NCBI RefSeq assembly: GCF_000825685.1
Contig: NZ_CCXM01000001.1
Location: 1,263,828 to 1,327,827, forward strand
DNA: 64,000 nucleotides
Reading direction: 5' to 3'
From: Rickettsia hoogstraalii
GTDB taxonomy: Bacteria; Pseudomonadota; Alphaproteobacteria; Rickettsiales; Rickettsiaceae
The notes beneath the pieces were generated by a model that did no database searches, was not told the DNA's origin, and saw only the letters and a program-made list of their open reading frames with translations. This document shows, piece after piece, positions 17,824 through 27,743 of the stretch. Positions within the stretch are counted from its first letter, which is position 1, and the number at the start of each line of letters is the position of its first letter. A program made the translations under genes and the position numbers.

Positions 17824-18699
17824 TTAGAAGATATATCGGATTTGATTCCAAGGGAGTAACCTGTCATGCAACACACTCCATCGTTTGATAAAATTACTCT
17901 TAATACCGGCTTTATAACGTATAGCCTTGCCTCCATATTCACTTACTTTATTTTCCTGTATATTTGGTTGCCAAATTAAAGCTTCACTCTCTAATCTATT
18001 TGAAGCAATATTTCTTTCATGCTGTTTGTCGTTATGTGTTAAAAATATGCATTCCGCTTTTATAAACGGTTTATATTGGTTATTTATGTATTGATCTAAA
18101 TCTTCAAATAACTTTGCATATTCGGTAAGCCAGCCTTCATAAGCAATAATAGGAGAAAAGTTTAGATGAACTTCGTAACCTGCTTCAATAAAAATATTCA
18201 CCGCTTTTATTCTCTCGATAATCGGACTCGTTTTTGACTCTAATATCTCGCTTATCCTTGCCGGTATCAAACTAAATCTAATCCTTATTTTGCCTTCAGG
18301 ATTAAAATTAAGCAGTTTAGGATTAACATATTTAGTAGCAAAAGTTGCTTTAGCACGTGGATGTTCTTTAAAGAAATTAAATATCTTTAGCCAATTAGTG
18401 TGTTTCCAATGCAAACTTACATCGGTAGAACAACCTATATCATATGTCCAATATTTAGAATCTGTTTGATTGGAAATTTTAGTCGGTAAACTTGCTACAT
18501 GTTTATCTAATACGTCAAGTATTTTATCTATATTTTCATTTATATATAATGTTTCATAGTTGTGACGCATTACATAACAATAACTATTTCTACAACCTCC
18601 TGCACAGCCATATATAAAGTTAGGGGTTATGTAATCCGCTGATCTTCCATTAGGACGTACATGCAAAGTTTTCGTATTTTGTACTATTTTCTTAACCAT
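17824..18699 (-). CDS. SplB-like radical SAM protein with unusual cysteine spacing
   Basis: This 291-residue protein resembles the spore photoproduct lyase family (COG1533 type). The N-terminal cysteine cluster is YGCAGGCRNSYCYVM (residues about 30-44): Cys-x3-Cys-x4-Cys rather than the usual Cys-x3-Cys-x2-Cys. The aromatic residue after the last Cys and the following RHNYETLYI are kept. Later segments (SCTDVSL-like DIGCSTDVSLHWKHTNW, RIRFSLIP, VHLNFSPIIAYEGW) fit a TIM-barrel core. A role in DNA photoproduct repair is possible by family only, since Rickettsia do not form spores. Confidence 0.7.
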   Translation of the reverse strand: MVKKIVQNTKTLHVRPNGRSADYITPNFIYGCAGGCRNSYCYVMRHNYETLYINENIDKILDVLDKHVASLPTKISNQTDSKYWTYDIGCSTDVSLHWKHTNWLKIFNFFKEHPRAKATFATKYVNPKLLNFNPEGKIRIRFSLIPARISEILESKTSPIIERIKAVNIFIEAGYEVHLNFSPIIAYEGWLTEYAKLFEDLDQYINNQYKPFIKAECIFLTHNDKQHERNIASNRLESEALIWQPNIQENKVSEYGGKAIRYKAGIKSNFIKRWSVLHDRLLPWNQIRYIF

Positions 18700-18814
18700 A
18701 CGATTTTAAATTAAAGTTTATTTAAAATACTTACTTAGCTTTACAAGCTTCAGATTTATTTACTTATATTGAAATTGTAGTTATAAATTATTAATTACAA
18801 ATATATCATAAGTT

Positions 18815-19293
18815 ATGGAAAAACCAAGCTATCTAAATTTTGATAATAAAAATTATAAATGGAAAAATGATATTGATTATCGTAAATGCCCGGAAAGCTA
18901 TAGAGTAGGTAAAGGTGAACAAGGAGTATTAATTTGTCAACCATATAAAAATGAAATTTTGCCTTATTGGAAGTTTAAAACTCCTGAAATTGCTAAAGAA
19001 AGTAGTGAAAAAATATATGAAATATTTTTAAAATACTTAGAGGATAATGATTTTGTTGGAGCTGATATGGCTCGTAAATATTTGCAAATGGGTTTTACTA
19101 GAAGTAGACGTTATGCTAATTATAAAGGTGGGAAAAAATATGACAAAGAACATGATTATAAGAAATTAGAAAGAGGAGGGGGTGACCCAAAAAAGTAAAA
19201 AGTGCCGATATATTTTTCAAAAAATGGCAAGAGGCAGAAGATAATAAGAAATATAAAAAGATGAAAATAGAATGGAAAAAACAATATGGGTAA
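18815..19293 (+). pseudogene. DUF4385-like protein, frameshifted near the 3' end
   Basis: The first 127 codons encode a DUF4385-like protein (NKNYKWKNDIDYRKCPESY, RVGKGEQGVLICQPYK, ADMARKYLQMGFTRSRRYAN). The frame stops at 19196-19198 within an A-rich run (CCCAAAAAAGTAAAAAG). The expected family C-terminus continues in another frame: SADIFFKKWQEAED, then MKIEWKKQYG and a TAA at 19291-19293. A small indel in the A-run explains this. It could also be a sequencing error. The function of the family is unknown. Confidence 0.65.
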
Positions 19294-19345
19294 ATATTAG
19301 CTTTACCGGTTTTTTATATTATAGTAGATTAATAGAGGATAGATT

Positions 19346-19888
19346 ATGACTAAAGATGAAATTGCAGAGCTGTTTAAAAAATGTCTTGCTCTTCATAACA
19401 GATATCAATATCAAGAAGAAAAAGCCAATCTACGAAAATTCGTTGAAACTGATCCTGAAGAACTTTCAAATTTTATTGAAACTTATAATAAAACTGAAAA
19501 ATATAACAATAGGGAAGCTGAAGTTTTTCATAGTTTAAGTTCTATTTTAATGGAAAAACAACAAGATAATGCAATTAAATCATTAAAGAAAGCTATTGAA
19601 CTAGATCCAAGTAAAGCATACTACCACGAAGAGTTTTTTAATAAGTTACATAAAATAAATCCGGAGGAAGCACTAGCTTCTATCAAAAGAGCTATAGGGT
19701 TAAATCTAAATAAAAAATCATTATATGAAGATTTTATTATTTTGTTGAAAAAGGCAAATTATGATGAAGAAGCAGCAAAAATTACTGAAGCAATTCAAGA
19801 TTTCCCTAAAAACATACCTAATTTGTTATTAGATACTGAGGAAATAATAGAAGTTTATCAATTGGGGGATGCCCTTAAATGCGAATAG
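19346..19888 (+). CDS. Small TPR-like helical repeat protein
   Basis: This 180-residue protein starts after a good ribosome site (AGAGGA, 6 bases before the ATG). It contains TPR-like helix pairs: AEVFHSLSSILMEKQQDNAIKS then LKKAIELDPSKAYYHEEF, and PEEALASIKRAIGLNLNKK. No signal peptide or transmembrane segment. Such proteins act as protein-binding scaffolds, and the partner is unknown. It sits alone between a frameshifted gene and a repeat-rich gap. Confidence 0.6.
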   Translation: MTKDEIAELFKKCLALHNRYQYQEEKANLRKFVETDPEELSNFIETYNKTEKYNNREAEVFHSLSSILMEKQQDNAIKSLKKAIELDPSKAYYHEEFFNKLHKINPEEALASIKRAIGLNLNKKSLYEDFIILLKKANYDEEAAKITEAIQDFPKNIPNLLLDTEEIIEVYQLGDALKCE

Positions 19889-20007
19889 TTGGTATTCCTA
19901 ATTAAATATAGATGTCGTCATTGTAAGAAAGCGTTGTTGTATGGCTCAGAAAAAGCGTACAATATCATTCTTAGCAACGGCAGGAATCTAGTTTTTTTCT
20001 CTGTCAT

Positions 20008-20218
20008 CCCGTGGTCAAGCCCATAGTACCGGACATTTTTTTAAAGATCTCGATGTCATCCTAGCTAAAAGCGGGGATCCAGACTAAAAAATCTTTAATT
20101 TTAAAGATTTTTTATTACATAGTTTTTTTTAAAGCTTTACTTTGCTGGATTCCCGCCTACGCGGGAATGACATAGAACAAAAACTGTCCGGTACTATAGG
20201 TCAAGCCACGAGGTGACA
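20008..20218. repeat. Composite nested palindrome, first copy
   Basis: An outer palindrome (CCCGTGGTCAAGCC ... GGTCAAGCCACGAGGTGACA) encloses a second one (ATAGTACCGGACA ... TGTCCGGTACTAT). That encloses a third (GATGTCATCCTAGCTAAAAGC ... GCGGGAATGACAT) around the hairpin AATCTTTAATTTTAAAGATT. The whole 211-bp unit recurs at 44173-44384. The rest of 19889-20338 contains further fragments of the same families and no gene. Confidence 0.85.
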
Positions 20219-20338
20219 TTAAGGATTACTGGATTCCCGCCTAAGTGGGAATGACATTGAGCCACACAACAAAGCCGAATAAATCACGGGATGACACAGA
20301 GAGAAATAATAAGTCATACAACACCCGTGGCGGTCACA

Positions 20339-22825
20339 TTAAAACAGTTTCTTTAATCCTTTTTGTAGCAGCTTATTTACAGGGTCTGCTTGTTGGTTTT
20401 CCTGCGGAGGGCTGTTTTGTTCCTCTGTATTTGTATCTTTTTTCTTTCTAAGACCTAAAGCATCTTTAATAATATTTTCAGGCTTCTTCTCTCCGCTTTT
20501 TAAGTCCTTAATAACGCTATTAAATACATTTTTAACTAAATATGTTTGAAAGGCTTGAACATCTAATTTATGCTGCGGATTATTTATGAATCCGTATAAT
20601 TTAACCGCTATAGGCGGTAAATCTCCAATAGTAACGCTTGCACTAATATCCATCATATATTGTGGTAAGTTAATTTGACCGCTTGCATTTGCTTTGGCAG
20701 GTGAAGCATCTAAACTACATTCATTTAAATTAAGCTTGCCACTAACTATATTCCCGCTTGCAATTAAATTTTTGAAAGATGTTGATCCGCCGCTAAAGGA
20801 GCTGTTAATAAGCCTTAATACTCCTTCGGTATTTTTAGCATTATTTACCGCATCTGTTATTTTGTTTAAATCAAATCCGCTTATTTTTCCGTTATCGCTA
20901 TTTATGTTAAATTGTCCGCTTAGATTATTAACATATGTATAAACGCTATTACCGCGAGAAGTAAGATCGGCTTTAAAGCTTAGTCGTCCATCGGTTATTT
21001 TTATTTTACCCGATTGCGGAGTTAAACTTTTGAGATAGGCATTTTTTAAATCAATTTTAATTGCAGCGTTTTGATCTTTTCCTGAACTCACATAACCGGT
21101 GCTACTTAGTTTGCCACCGTAAATGCTCGCATTAACTGAAGTAATATTCAGCGTGCCACCGGTGATATTTAATTTTGCTTTTAAATTATTTATGATTAAT
21201 GAGTCGTTAGTTAGTTTATCAATATTTGCGGATAATTGTCCTTCAATTTCATTTAAAAATCCTAGGTTAATAGGATTGTTTGACCAAGGAGAATTATTTT
21301 TAGCTGTAGGTATGTTTTGAGTAGCAGGACTACTAGTTTTACTTGGAACAGTAGTAGGGCTATTACTTGCAAGAATTTTATCCAAATTAACTAAAGTACT
21401 GTATAAGTTAAGATTAAAATTTGGCTTCTGAGCTGCTAAATTAATATCGCCTTTAATAGATATGTTAGTATTAAAAGCAGATATTTTATTATTAATATGG
21501 AAAGTATCTTTAATTTTTTGTACTTCCCCGTTTAACTGCAATACCCCAATCTTACTTAAATTACTTACTCCCATAAGAGACATAAACGACTCAAAATTAT
21601 TAATTTTTAGATTATGAGAAATAGTTATATCTTGTGCTAAGTTTTTAAGCTCAATATCTCCGGTTAGATTACTATTCGCCGCCGATAAATTAATATTTTG
21701 TAATTTTATTGTTTGAGAATTACAAATTACATTAGAAGTAACATTCAGTTTCTGGTTAATAATAGGAGGTAATTTATCGGTCTTTAGCTTTAGAGCATCA
21801 AGTATAGGTTTTAAACTATCAGCTTGTAGCATAATATTTGTCTTATCTAAATTAGAGCTAATCTCAGTTGTAATGTTACCGGGATTGATAATAATATTTG
21901 ATTTTAAGTTATTACGTTCTATATCATAATTTGCATTTGCTAGTAATTCTATATTTGGATAATTAAGTCTAGCATCTTTTATAGTTATATTTTTATTATC
22001 GGCAGTAATTGCCGTAGTTAGCTCATAGTCATTTTGTAAGTCAGCCGGCATACCTAAAGCTTTAGTATTGCCTTTAATATTTGCGTTACCTATAAAAGAA
22101 TTATTTTCGCTATCAAATTTTCCTTCGATTTTAATTTTTTCACCGGCAAGATTAATATTAGCACTTAACGGAATTATCTTTCCGATTTCTTCAATATTTC
22201 CGTCTATATTAATCTGCCGTTCCAAAGCCTTTAAAGCTAAAGTAAAATCTATAGGACCTTTAAGGCTTTTAATTTTAGTATCTAAATTAATATCGTTAAA
22301 TATTTTCTCACTATCTTTTTCTCTATATATTACTTTGCCGTTTATTATTTTAAAATGACTAATCAAAATAGGAAGTTCTAATTCACTATTAGTAGATTCT
22401 GTAGAACTAACGTTATTTTCTTTAGGCTTATTATTAGATGTAACGAACTGCCAATTTTTTTGTCCGTTATTCAAAACTTCTAGATTTATAATCGGTTTTT
22501 GCAGTTCTATAGAAGCTACTTCAATTGCTCCTCTAAAAAGAGGAAAAAGCTTTAATGACGCTTTAGCATTTTCAACAGAAATTAGATGAGGTTCTTTCGT
22601 GCCGTCTATTGATGATAATTTAATTTCTGATAGTGATACTGCCGGATTTGGTAATAAAGATAATTTTATATCGCCGTTAATAGTTAAATCTCTATTTGTA
22701 GCCTCTTTAACTTTATCTATTATTATTCCTTTATAATTATTTAAAGGAATAAAGAAAGGAATAATAATTAATAACAATATTATACTTATAAATATAATAA
22801 GTGAGTATTTTAAAGTTTTAGGCAT
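20339..22825 (-). CDS. AsmA family protein
   Basis: The start chosen is the ATG at 22825-22823, because AGAAGG lies 9 bases upstream. An ATG 27 bases earlier has no such site. The 828-residue protein has one N-terminal transmembrane segment (LKYSLIIFISIILLLIIIPFFI) followed by the AsmA domain (NRDLTINGDIKLSLLPNPAV) and a long beta-rich periplasmic region of repeated strands (IKGDINLAAQKPNF, GGKLSSTGYVSSG). AsmA-like proteins are proposed to bridge the envelope and carry phospholipids to the outer membrane. The C-terminal 50 residues are Lys/Gln-rich. A second such protein lies at 24487. Confidence 0.82.
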   Translation of the reverse strand: MPKTLKYSLIIFISIILLLIIIPFFIPLNNYKGIIIDKVKEATNRDLTINGDIKLSLLPNPAVSLSEIKLSSIDGTKEPHLISVENAKASLKLFPLFRGAIEVASIELQKPIINLEVLNNGQKNWQFVTSNNKPKENNVSSTESTNSELELPILISHFKIINGKVIYREKDSEKIFNDINLDTKIKSLKGPIDFTLALKALERQINIDGNIEEIGKIIPLSANINLAGEKIKIEGKFDSENNSFIGNANIKGNTKALGMPADLQNDYELTTAITADNKNITIKDARLNYPNIELLANANYDIERNNLKSNIIINPGNITTEISSNLDKTNIMLQADSLKPILDALKLKTDKLPPIINQKLNVTSNVICNSQTIKLQNINLSAANSNLTGDIELKNLAQDITISHNLKINNFESFMSLMGVSNLSKIGVLQLNGEVQKIKDTFHINNKISAFNTNISIKGDINLAAQKPNFNLNLYSTLVNLDKILASNSPTTVPSKTSSPATQNIPTAKNNSPWSNNPINLGFLNEIEGQLSANIDKLTNDSLIINNLKAKLNITGGTLNITSVNASIYGGKLSSTGYVSSGKDQNAAIKIDLKNAYLKSLTPQSGKIKITDGRLSFKADLTSRGNSVYTYVNNLSGQFNINSDNGKISGFDLNKITDAVNNAKNTEGVLRLINSSFSGGSTSFKNLIASGNIVSGKLNLNECSLDASPAKANASGQINLPQYMMDISASVTIGDLPPIAVKLYGFINNPQHKLDVQAFQTYLVKNVFNSVIKDLKSGEKKPENIIKDALGLRKKKDTNTEEQNSPPQENQQADPVNKLLQKGLKKLF

Positions 22826-22922
22826 AGAGTTTAACCTTCTATTTATATACATATATTGATTATAGTATTTAAGGCTTAATTGTCAAATTCATATAATTTA
22901 CTCAATTAAAGATTGAAATAGC

Positions 22923-22958
22923 ATTATTAATGTATTTATAGTATTATACATTAATAAT
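22923..22958. promoter_or_regulatory. Perfect 12-bp inverted repeat upstream of the Rpn pseudogene
   Basis: ATTATTAATGTA and TACATTAATAAT flank a 12-base AT-rich spacer, 5 bases before the start codon at 22963. It could be an operator or a transcript hairpin. It has no T-run on the plus strand that would mark a terminator. Confidence 0.4.
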
Positions 22959-22962
22959 ATTT

Positions 22963-23921
22963 ATGTCTAAAAAACTGAAACATGATAAAATTATTCGAAG
23001 TGCATTTGAAAATCCTTTCGTTGCTAGGGAGTTTTTTGAGATGCATATTTACCGCCTCATATCAAAGATTCACTCATATTTGAGACTCTTAAGATGGAAA
23101 AGGATAGTTTTATAGAGCCAAGTCTTAAAGAATCTATATTGGATATTCTATTTTCTGTTAAATTTGGCGGTGAAGACGGTTACTTATTTTTATTGCTAGA
23201 GCATCAAAGTAAACCTGATTATTATATGGCTTTTAGGTTATTCAGATATATGTTAAATATTGCGGAATATCATAGGAAATCTACAGGTAGCAAGAAATTT
23301 CCTTTCATATATCCTTTAGTATTTTATAATGGTATACAACAATATAATGCTCCTTTAAATTTATGGGAATTATTTGAAAATAGTGAATTAGTAAAGGCTA
23401 CTTGGACTAATGATTATCAGCTAATTAATGTTCATGAAATTCCTGATGAAAAATTGAAAGAAAAGGCTTGGTCTGGAATTTTACAATTTTTTATGAAGCA
23501 TATTCATGAACGAGATTTGTTAAAGAGATGGCAAGAAATAGCTAATCTTCTGCCTAATTTTGCTGAGGTTAATATTGGTATTAATTATATAGAATTAATT
23601 TTATGCTATACTTTGACCAAAATTAGTCAAAATGATATAATAGGAATAGAAAAAATACTTAAATCACATTTAAACCCTGAAGTAGAAGAGGAAATTATGG
23701 TAAGTATAGCACGTAGTTGGGAGCTAAAAGGCATAGAAAAAGGCAGGAAAGAAGGTAGGCAAGAAGGAATAAATATCGGTGAAATGAAATTAGCAGAGAT
23801 GGCAAAAAGAATGTTAAGGAAAAATAAGCCTTTAGACGAAATTGTTGAATTTACCGGTTTTACAAAAAAAGCATTGAAGAATTACAAAAACAGCTTCAAA
23901 AATAAGAGATTGAAAAATTAA
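22963..23921 (+). pseudogene. Rpn/YhgA-type recombination-promoting nuclease, frameshifted
   Basis: The gene starts at ATG 22963 (MSKKLKHDKIIRSAFENPF). After VAREFFEMH the frame is lost near 23043-23050: the expected PPHIKDS continues one frame over and joins the long frame at 23094. The body has the PD-(D/E)xK nuclease core (ILDILFSVKFGG, FLLLEHQSKPD, MAFRLFRYMLNI). The C-terminus is the usual repeat-like tail (GIEKGRKEGRQEGINIGE). These transposase-like nucleases are abundant and often broken in Rickettsia. One net indel inactivates this copy unless translation restarts at 23094. Confidence 0.78.
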
Positions 23922-23926
23922 AGTAC

Positions 23927-24424
23927 TCAAACTTCTCTTTGATAATTTAAAGTCACATAATCTTTAGTTATAACAGGAAAAAACTCTTTATTGAAAGGTA
24001 ATAATTCAGTTGTTTGGTCTAAAAATTCTATTTCAATTATATCGCCGGCACCAAAGTTAAGAATATTTTTAATTTTGCCTATTTCTTTATGATTTTGGTC
24101 TAATACCGGTAAATGATTTAAATCCGCTATATAAAATTCATCTTCTTCCGGTTCCGGTAAGCTTGCTCTTAAGCAAAATATTTTATAGCCTTTTAAGTTT
24201 TCTGCTTCATTTCTAGTAGTTATATCATTAAATCTACAAATTAATTCTCCTTTGGCATTTTGGCTAATTAGCTTAATATGTATATCTTCTCCTGACTCAT
24301 TTACTAAATTTCTTTCAAGTATTTTTGTAGCAGGTTCGGTAAAAGATTTTAAAATTACATGACCTTTAATTCCGTGACATGATTTTATTACACCGACTAA
24401 AATTAAATTTTCTAAAGAATTCAT
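23927..24424 (-). CDS. rimM: 16S rRNA maturation factor RimM
   Basis: This 165-residue protein has an N-terminal RimM beta-barrel ([27 protein letters not shown]) and a C-terminal PRC barrel ([36 protein letters not shown]). It binds S19 and helps 30S head assembly. It converges with the Rpn pseudogene, 5 bases between stops, and is divergent from the AsmA-like gene at 24487. Confidence 0.93.
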   Translation of the reverse strand: MNSLENLILVGVIKSCHGIKGHVILKSFTEPATKILERNLVNESGEDIHIKLISQNAKGELICRFNDITTRNEAENLKGYKIFCLRASLPEPEEDEFYIADLNHLPVLDQNHKEIGKIKNILNFGAGDIIEIEFLDQTTELLPFNKEFFPVITKDYVTLNYQREV

Positions 24425-24486
24425 TAATTTGCCTTTAAATTTTGATAATTATATATAATAATATATTTAAAAACTTTTTTACAGAC

Positions 24487-27114
24487 ATGATAAAAAAAAT
24501 AGCTGCCGGCATTATAATTTGTTTCTCATTATTGTTATTTATAATCTTTGGTGCATTATCTTTTGTTAACTATAATTCGGTTACCAATAATCTTACCAGT
24601 CATTTAGGAATTGCGAAAGAAAATATCGGCAAAATAAAGATGAATAAATTTCCTTTGCCCTATTTAATTATTGAGACGATAAAGGAAGAAGGAGAGTTAG
24701 ATTTAGAGCAGATAAAAATTCATTTTTCGTTGTGGTCGCTTATAAAATTTAATCCTAAAATTAATAAAATAGACATATTAGATGCTAAATTTTATTCTAA
24801 TTCTAATGTATTAAATATTTATAATCATGAAGAGTTAATAAAGAATTTCTTTAAATATAAATTACAAAATATAAATCTAAATGTTACTAATCTAAGTATT
24901 ATTAATAAACAAGACTATTCTATTTTAAATTTTAATAATTGTATATTAAAAAAAGAAAATGCTTTATCGTCTAATTACATATTTAAAACTACAAGTAACT
25001 ATATAGGTAAAATTTCAGGTTCAATTAATAAACGTGACGATATAGTAGATTTTAGTCTTGATATTGATAATAATGATTATGGTTTTAAGCTATCGCAAAT
25101 TTACAAAGATTTTAAGCTTACTAGCGGTAGCGGTGAATATCAGATTAAAAATTTAGCATCAGTAATGTATAATATATTACCAGATTTAAATCATCTTTTT
25201 AATAAATTTAATCAAAATGAGGCAGTAAACGTTAAATTTAATATTTCAAATAATGAAGATGAAATAGAGCTAAAAGACATAGTAATAGCATCCTCTTTTA
25301 TTACAGGTAATGGATTTGTTAACATTGCTAAAAATGATAATATTACTACTAATGTGAAATTAGATTTTCCTAAAATAGATCTAAGTTCGTTAATTTCTCC
25401 AAATGCAGAGGTAACATTTAATACTTCTTCTTCAAATATTAGATTTATTTTTGCTGACAAATTGCTTAAAGCAGAGGTAGCAATTAACGAAATAATTTTA
25501 AGTAGTAATGAAGCACTAGAAAAAATAGTCTTTTCTTCTAACTTATCAAAGGGTACTTTAAAGATAAATGAACTTTCAGGTAATATTAAGTCAGGTGGAG
25601 AATTTAAGCTTACAGGTAATGTAACACAGAATGCCGTTAGAAGTATGTTTGATGGACAGCTATATTTAAAGCACAATGATATAAATTCGTTACTGAATAT
25701 TTTAGGCTTTAACGATGTTACTATTAAAGAAGCTATTCCTTTTAGCTTGTCGTCGGATTTAAAACTCACTTTAATAGATTTATTTTTTAATTTATTACTT
25801 AAAACGGATAATTTAAATTTATCAGGAAATTTTTCTAGTAAATTTATTGCTCAAACACCTCGTTTAGATGCTACGCTTAATATCTCTTCACTTGACTTAA
25901 GCGGTAGGACGTATCCGATAATTTCGCCTCTTATTGAATTTACAAAAAATTTAACTAAAGATATGAAAACTTTAGATTATCCAAGTAAATTTATTCCTAT
26001 TAGAACAATAGGATATTTAGCTAATTTAGATATTTTGATAGATAGCGTTAAGTATAATGATCATGTATTTGACAAAATGAATTTGCTTGCTAAAATCGTA
26101 CCGGCTAATATAAAAATTAGTAATTTAGATTTTAAAACCGCGGGCAGCTATTTATCAACTAGCTGGAACTTGGATGCTTCAAGTGTATTACCGTCTTTGA
26201 CCATAGAAATTAAGGACGGTAATCTTACTACTGATTTATTATCACCGGCAGGAATGCTTAATTTAAGAAATAAATTAATAAATGATTATAGTTTAGATAA
26301 AGCTACATTGCAATTTTACGGGACATTATCAACATTATCACAGAATAATTTAATATTGAAAAATGTTAAATTTTATGTAGCAAATAATAATAATCTATTA
26401 CAATTTAATAATATTGAAGCAGAATTATTAGGCGGCAAGCTTCAAGGTAGCGGCAATATTTTATTGGAACCTTATTCTATAAATTTCGTATATGCTTTAA
26501 ATACAATAGATTTAGATAAAGTTTCGGCTCTTATGCCTAAAATATTTACTGCAAGTAGCGGAAAAGTAAGTATAAGCGGTAGTTTAGGGACTAACGGTAA
26601 CACTCTTCAAAGCCAGCTATATAACCTTACTACAAAATCACAATTTGCTATAAACAATATAGATGTTAATAATTTTGCAATTGATTCTTTTATAGAAAAA
26701 ATTAATACAGCTGATTATAAGGTACAAAATTTAGATAAAGATATAAATAGTGCTATAACCACAGGACAAGAAAATGTTAGAGGTATAAGCGGTGATATTG
26801 AACTACAAAAAGGTATTGCCCTTTTAAAGAAAGTAAAATTTGCAACACAATATAGTAGCGGTGCGGCCTCTTTTGCAGTTAATATATATAATTTTGATAT
26901 GGATGCATCTAGTATTTTATCATTTTATGTACCGGCAAGGCTTGTTAAGTTAAATACCTCAAATACGAGTTCCGATAAAGATAGTTTGGCACATCTTAAT
27001 ATAAAAATGCAAGGGAGTATTTTTGCTCCTAAGAAAACTTTTGATAGTAGTGAGCTAAAAAAATTACTTATACCACAAACAACTGAAAACAAAACTACTA
27101 TAGATAACCATTAA
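24487..27114 (+). CDS. Second AsmA-like/translocation-module protein
   Basis: The ATG at 24487 is preferred over a TTG at 24442, because it puts the hydrophobic anchor (IAAGIIICFSLLLFIIFGALSF) at the very N-terminus as in the AsmA group. The protein is about 875 residues: one membrane anchor, then long periplasmic beta-rich repeats (IKSGGEFKLTGNVTQNAV, LLGGKLQGSGNILLEPY, SSGKVSISGSLGTNG) as in AsmA/TamB-like bridging proteins. It probably acts in outer-membrane lipid or protein transport. It shares no close identity with the neighbour at 20339 beyond this architecture. xseB follows 13 bases later. Confidence 0.72.
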   Translation: MIKKIAAGIIICFSLLLFIIFGALSFVNYNSVTNNLTSHLGIAKENIGKIKMNKFPLPYLIIETIKEEGELDLEQIKIHFSLWSLIKFNPKINKIDILDAKFYSNSNVLNIYNHEELIKNFFKYKLQNINLNVTNLSIINKQDYSILNFNNCILKKENALSSNYIFKTTSNYIGKISGSINKRDDIVDFSLDIDNNDYGFKLSQIYKDFKLTSGSGEYQIKNLASVMYNILPDLNHLFNKFNQNEAVNVKFNISNNEDEIELKDIVIASSFITGNGFVNIAKNDNITTNVKLDFPKIDLSSLISPNAEVTFNTSSSNIRFIFADKLLKAEVAINEIILSSNEALEKIVFSSNLSKGTLKINELSGNIKSGGEFKLTGNVTQNAVRSMFDGQLYLKHNDINSLLNILGFNDVTIKEAIPFSLSSDLKLTLIDLFFNLLLKTDNLNLSGNFSSKFIAQTPRLDATLNISSLDLSGRTYPIISPLIEFTKNLTKDMKTLDYPSKFIPIRTIGYLANLDILIDSVKYNDHVFDKMNLLAKIVPANIKISNLDFKTAGSYLSTSWNLDASSVLPSLTIEIKDGNLTTDLLSPAGMLNLRNKLINDYSLDKATLQFYGTLSTLSQNNLILKNVKFYVANNNNLLQFNNIEAELLGGKLQGSGNILLEPYSINFVYALNTIDLDKVSALMPKIFTASSGKVSISGSLGTNGNTLQSQLYNLTTKSQFAINNIDVNNFAIDSFIEKINTADYKVQNLDKDINSAITTGQENVRGISGDIELQKGIALLKKVKFATQYSSGAASFAVNIYNFDMDASSILSFYVPARLVKLNTSNTSSDKDSLAHLNIKMQGSIFAPKKTFDSSELKKLLIPQTTENKTTIDNH

Positions 27115-27127
27115 AAAATAAAAATAA

Positions 27128-27370
27128 ATGACTAATACTAAAACTTTAGAAGAAAATATTAGCTTTGAAGAAGCTTTAAAAGAGCTTGAGGAAATTGTTA
27201 AAAAAATAGATAACGGACAAGAGAGTCTAGAGACGGCAGTTAATAGCTTTGAAAGAGGTATTTTACTTAAGAATCATTGTGAGAAAAAACTAAAAGAAGC
27301 TCGGTTAAAAATTGAGAAAATTACTAAACTTGCTGATTCTACGGTGGTCTTAGAAGAGACGGAAGTGTAG
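27128..27370 (+). CDS. xseB: Exodeoxyribonuclease VII small subunit
   Basis: This 80-residue protein matches the XseB family: [17 protein letters not shown], then [14 protein letters not shown] and the helix [13 protein letters not shown]. It binds the XseA large subunit to degrade single-stranded DNA. It follows the AsmA-like gene closely (13 bases). No xseA is in the window. Confidence 0.92.
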   Translation: MTNTKTLEENISFEEALKELEEIVKKIDNGQESLETAVNSFERGILLKNHCEKKLKEARLKIEKITKLADSTVVLEETEV

Positions 27371-27394
27371 CTTGCAAGGCATTGCCTGTCTGAA

Positions 27395-27700
27395 TACCTA
27401 GTCGTCATTGCGAGCAGGCATTGCCCGCGTGGATACTGAAGGTCGTCATTGCGAGGAGCGAAGCGACGTGGCAATCTAGAAAATAATTAAAAAAATTCTG
27501 TAAATCAGAATTTTTAACTGGATTGCTTCGTCAAAACTTACAGTTTCTCCTCGCAATGACGACCTTCAGTATCTACGCAACAACACCTTGCGAGCAGCCG
27601 TAGGCTGTGTGGCAATCTCATGAGATAATAACAAACTCCTGACATTGCGTACGTACAATTACTCCGTAATTTCCTCGCAATGACAAAAAAACTGATACAC
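27395..27700. repeat. Cluster of family A palindromes
   Basis: Pieces include GTCATTGCGAGCAGGCATTG, TCATTGCGAGGAGCGAAG and the central hairpin AAAAATTCTGTAAATCAGAATTTTT with CCTCGCAATGACGACC. A second related half-element (GAGCAGCCGTAGGCTG ... CCTCGCAATGACA) follows. The rest of 27371-27743 has no gene. Confidence 0.8.
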
Positions 27701-27743
27701 GCAAGCAAGCCTTTCGTGGGAATGACATAACGTAAAAATTACA

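Noticed and set aside
20694..22358. Plus-strand frames of 65-96 codons opposite the AsmA gene
   Set aside because: Shadow frames of a long minus-strand gene with no start signals of their own.
25212..25769. A 185-residue minus-strand frame
   Set aside because: It lies inside the second AsmA-like gene and reads as Ser/Leu-rich antisense without family features.
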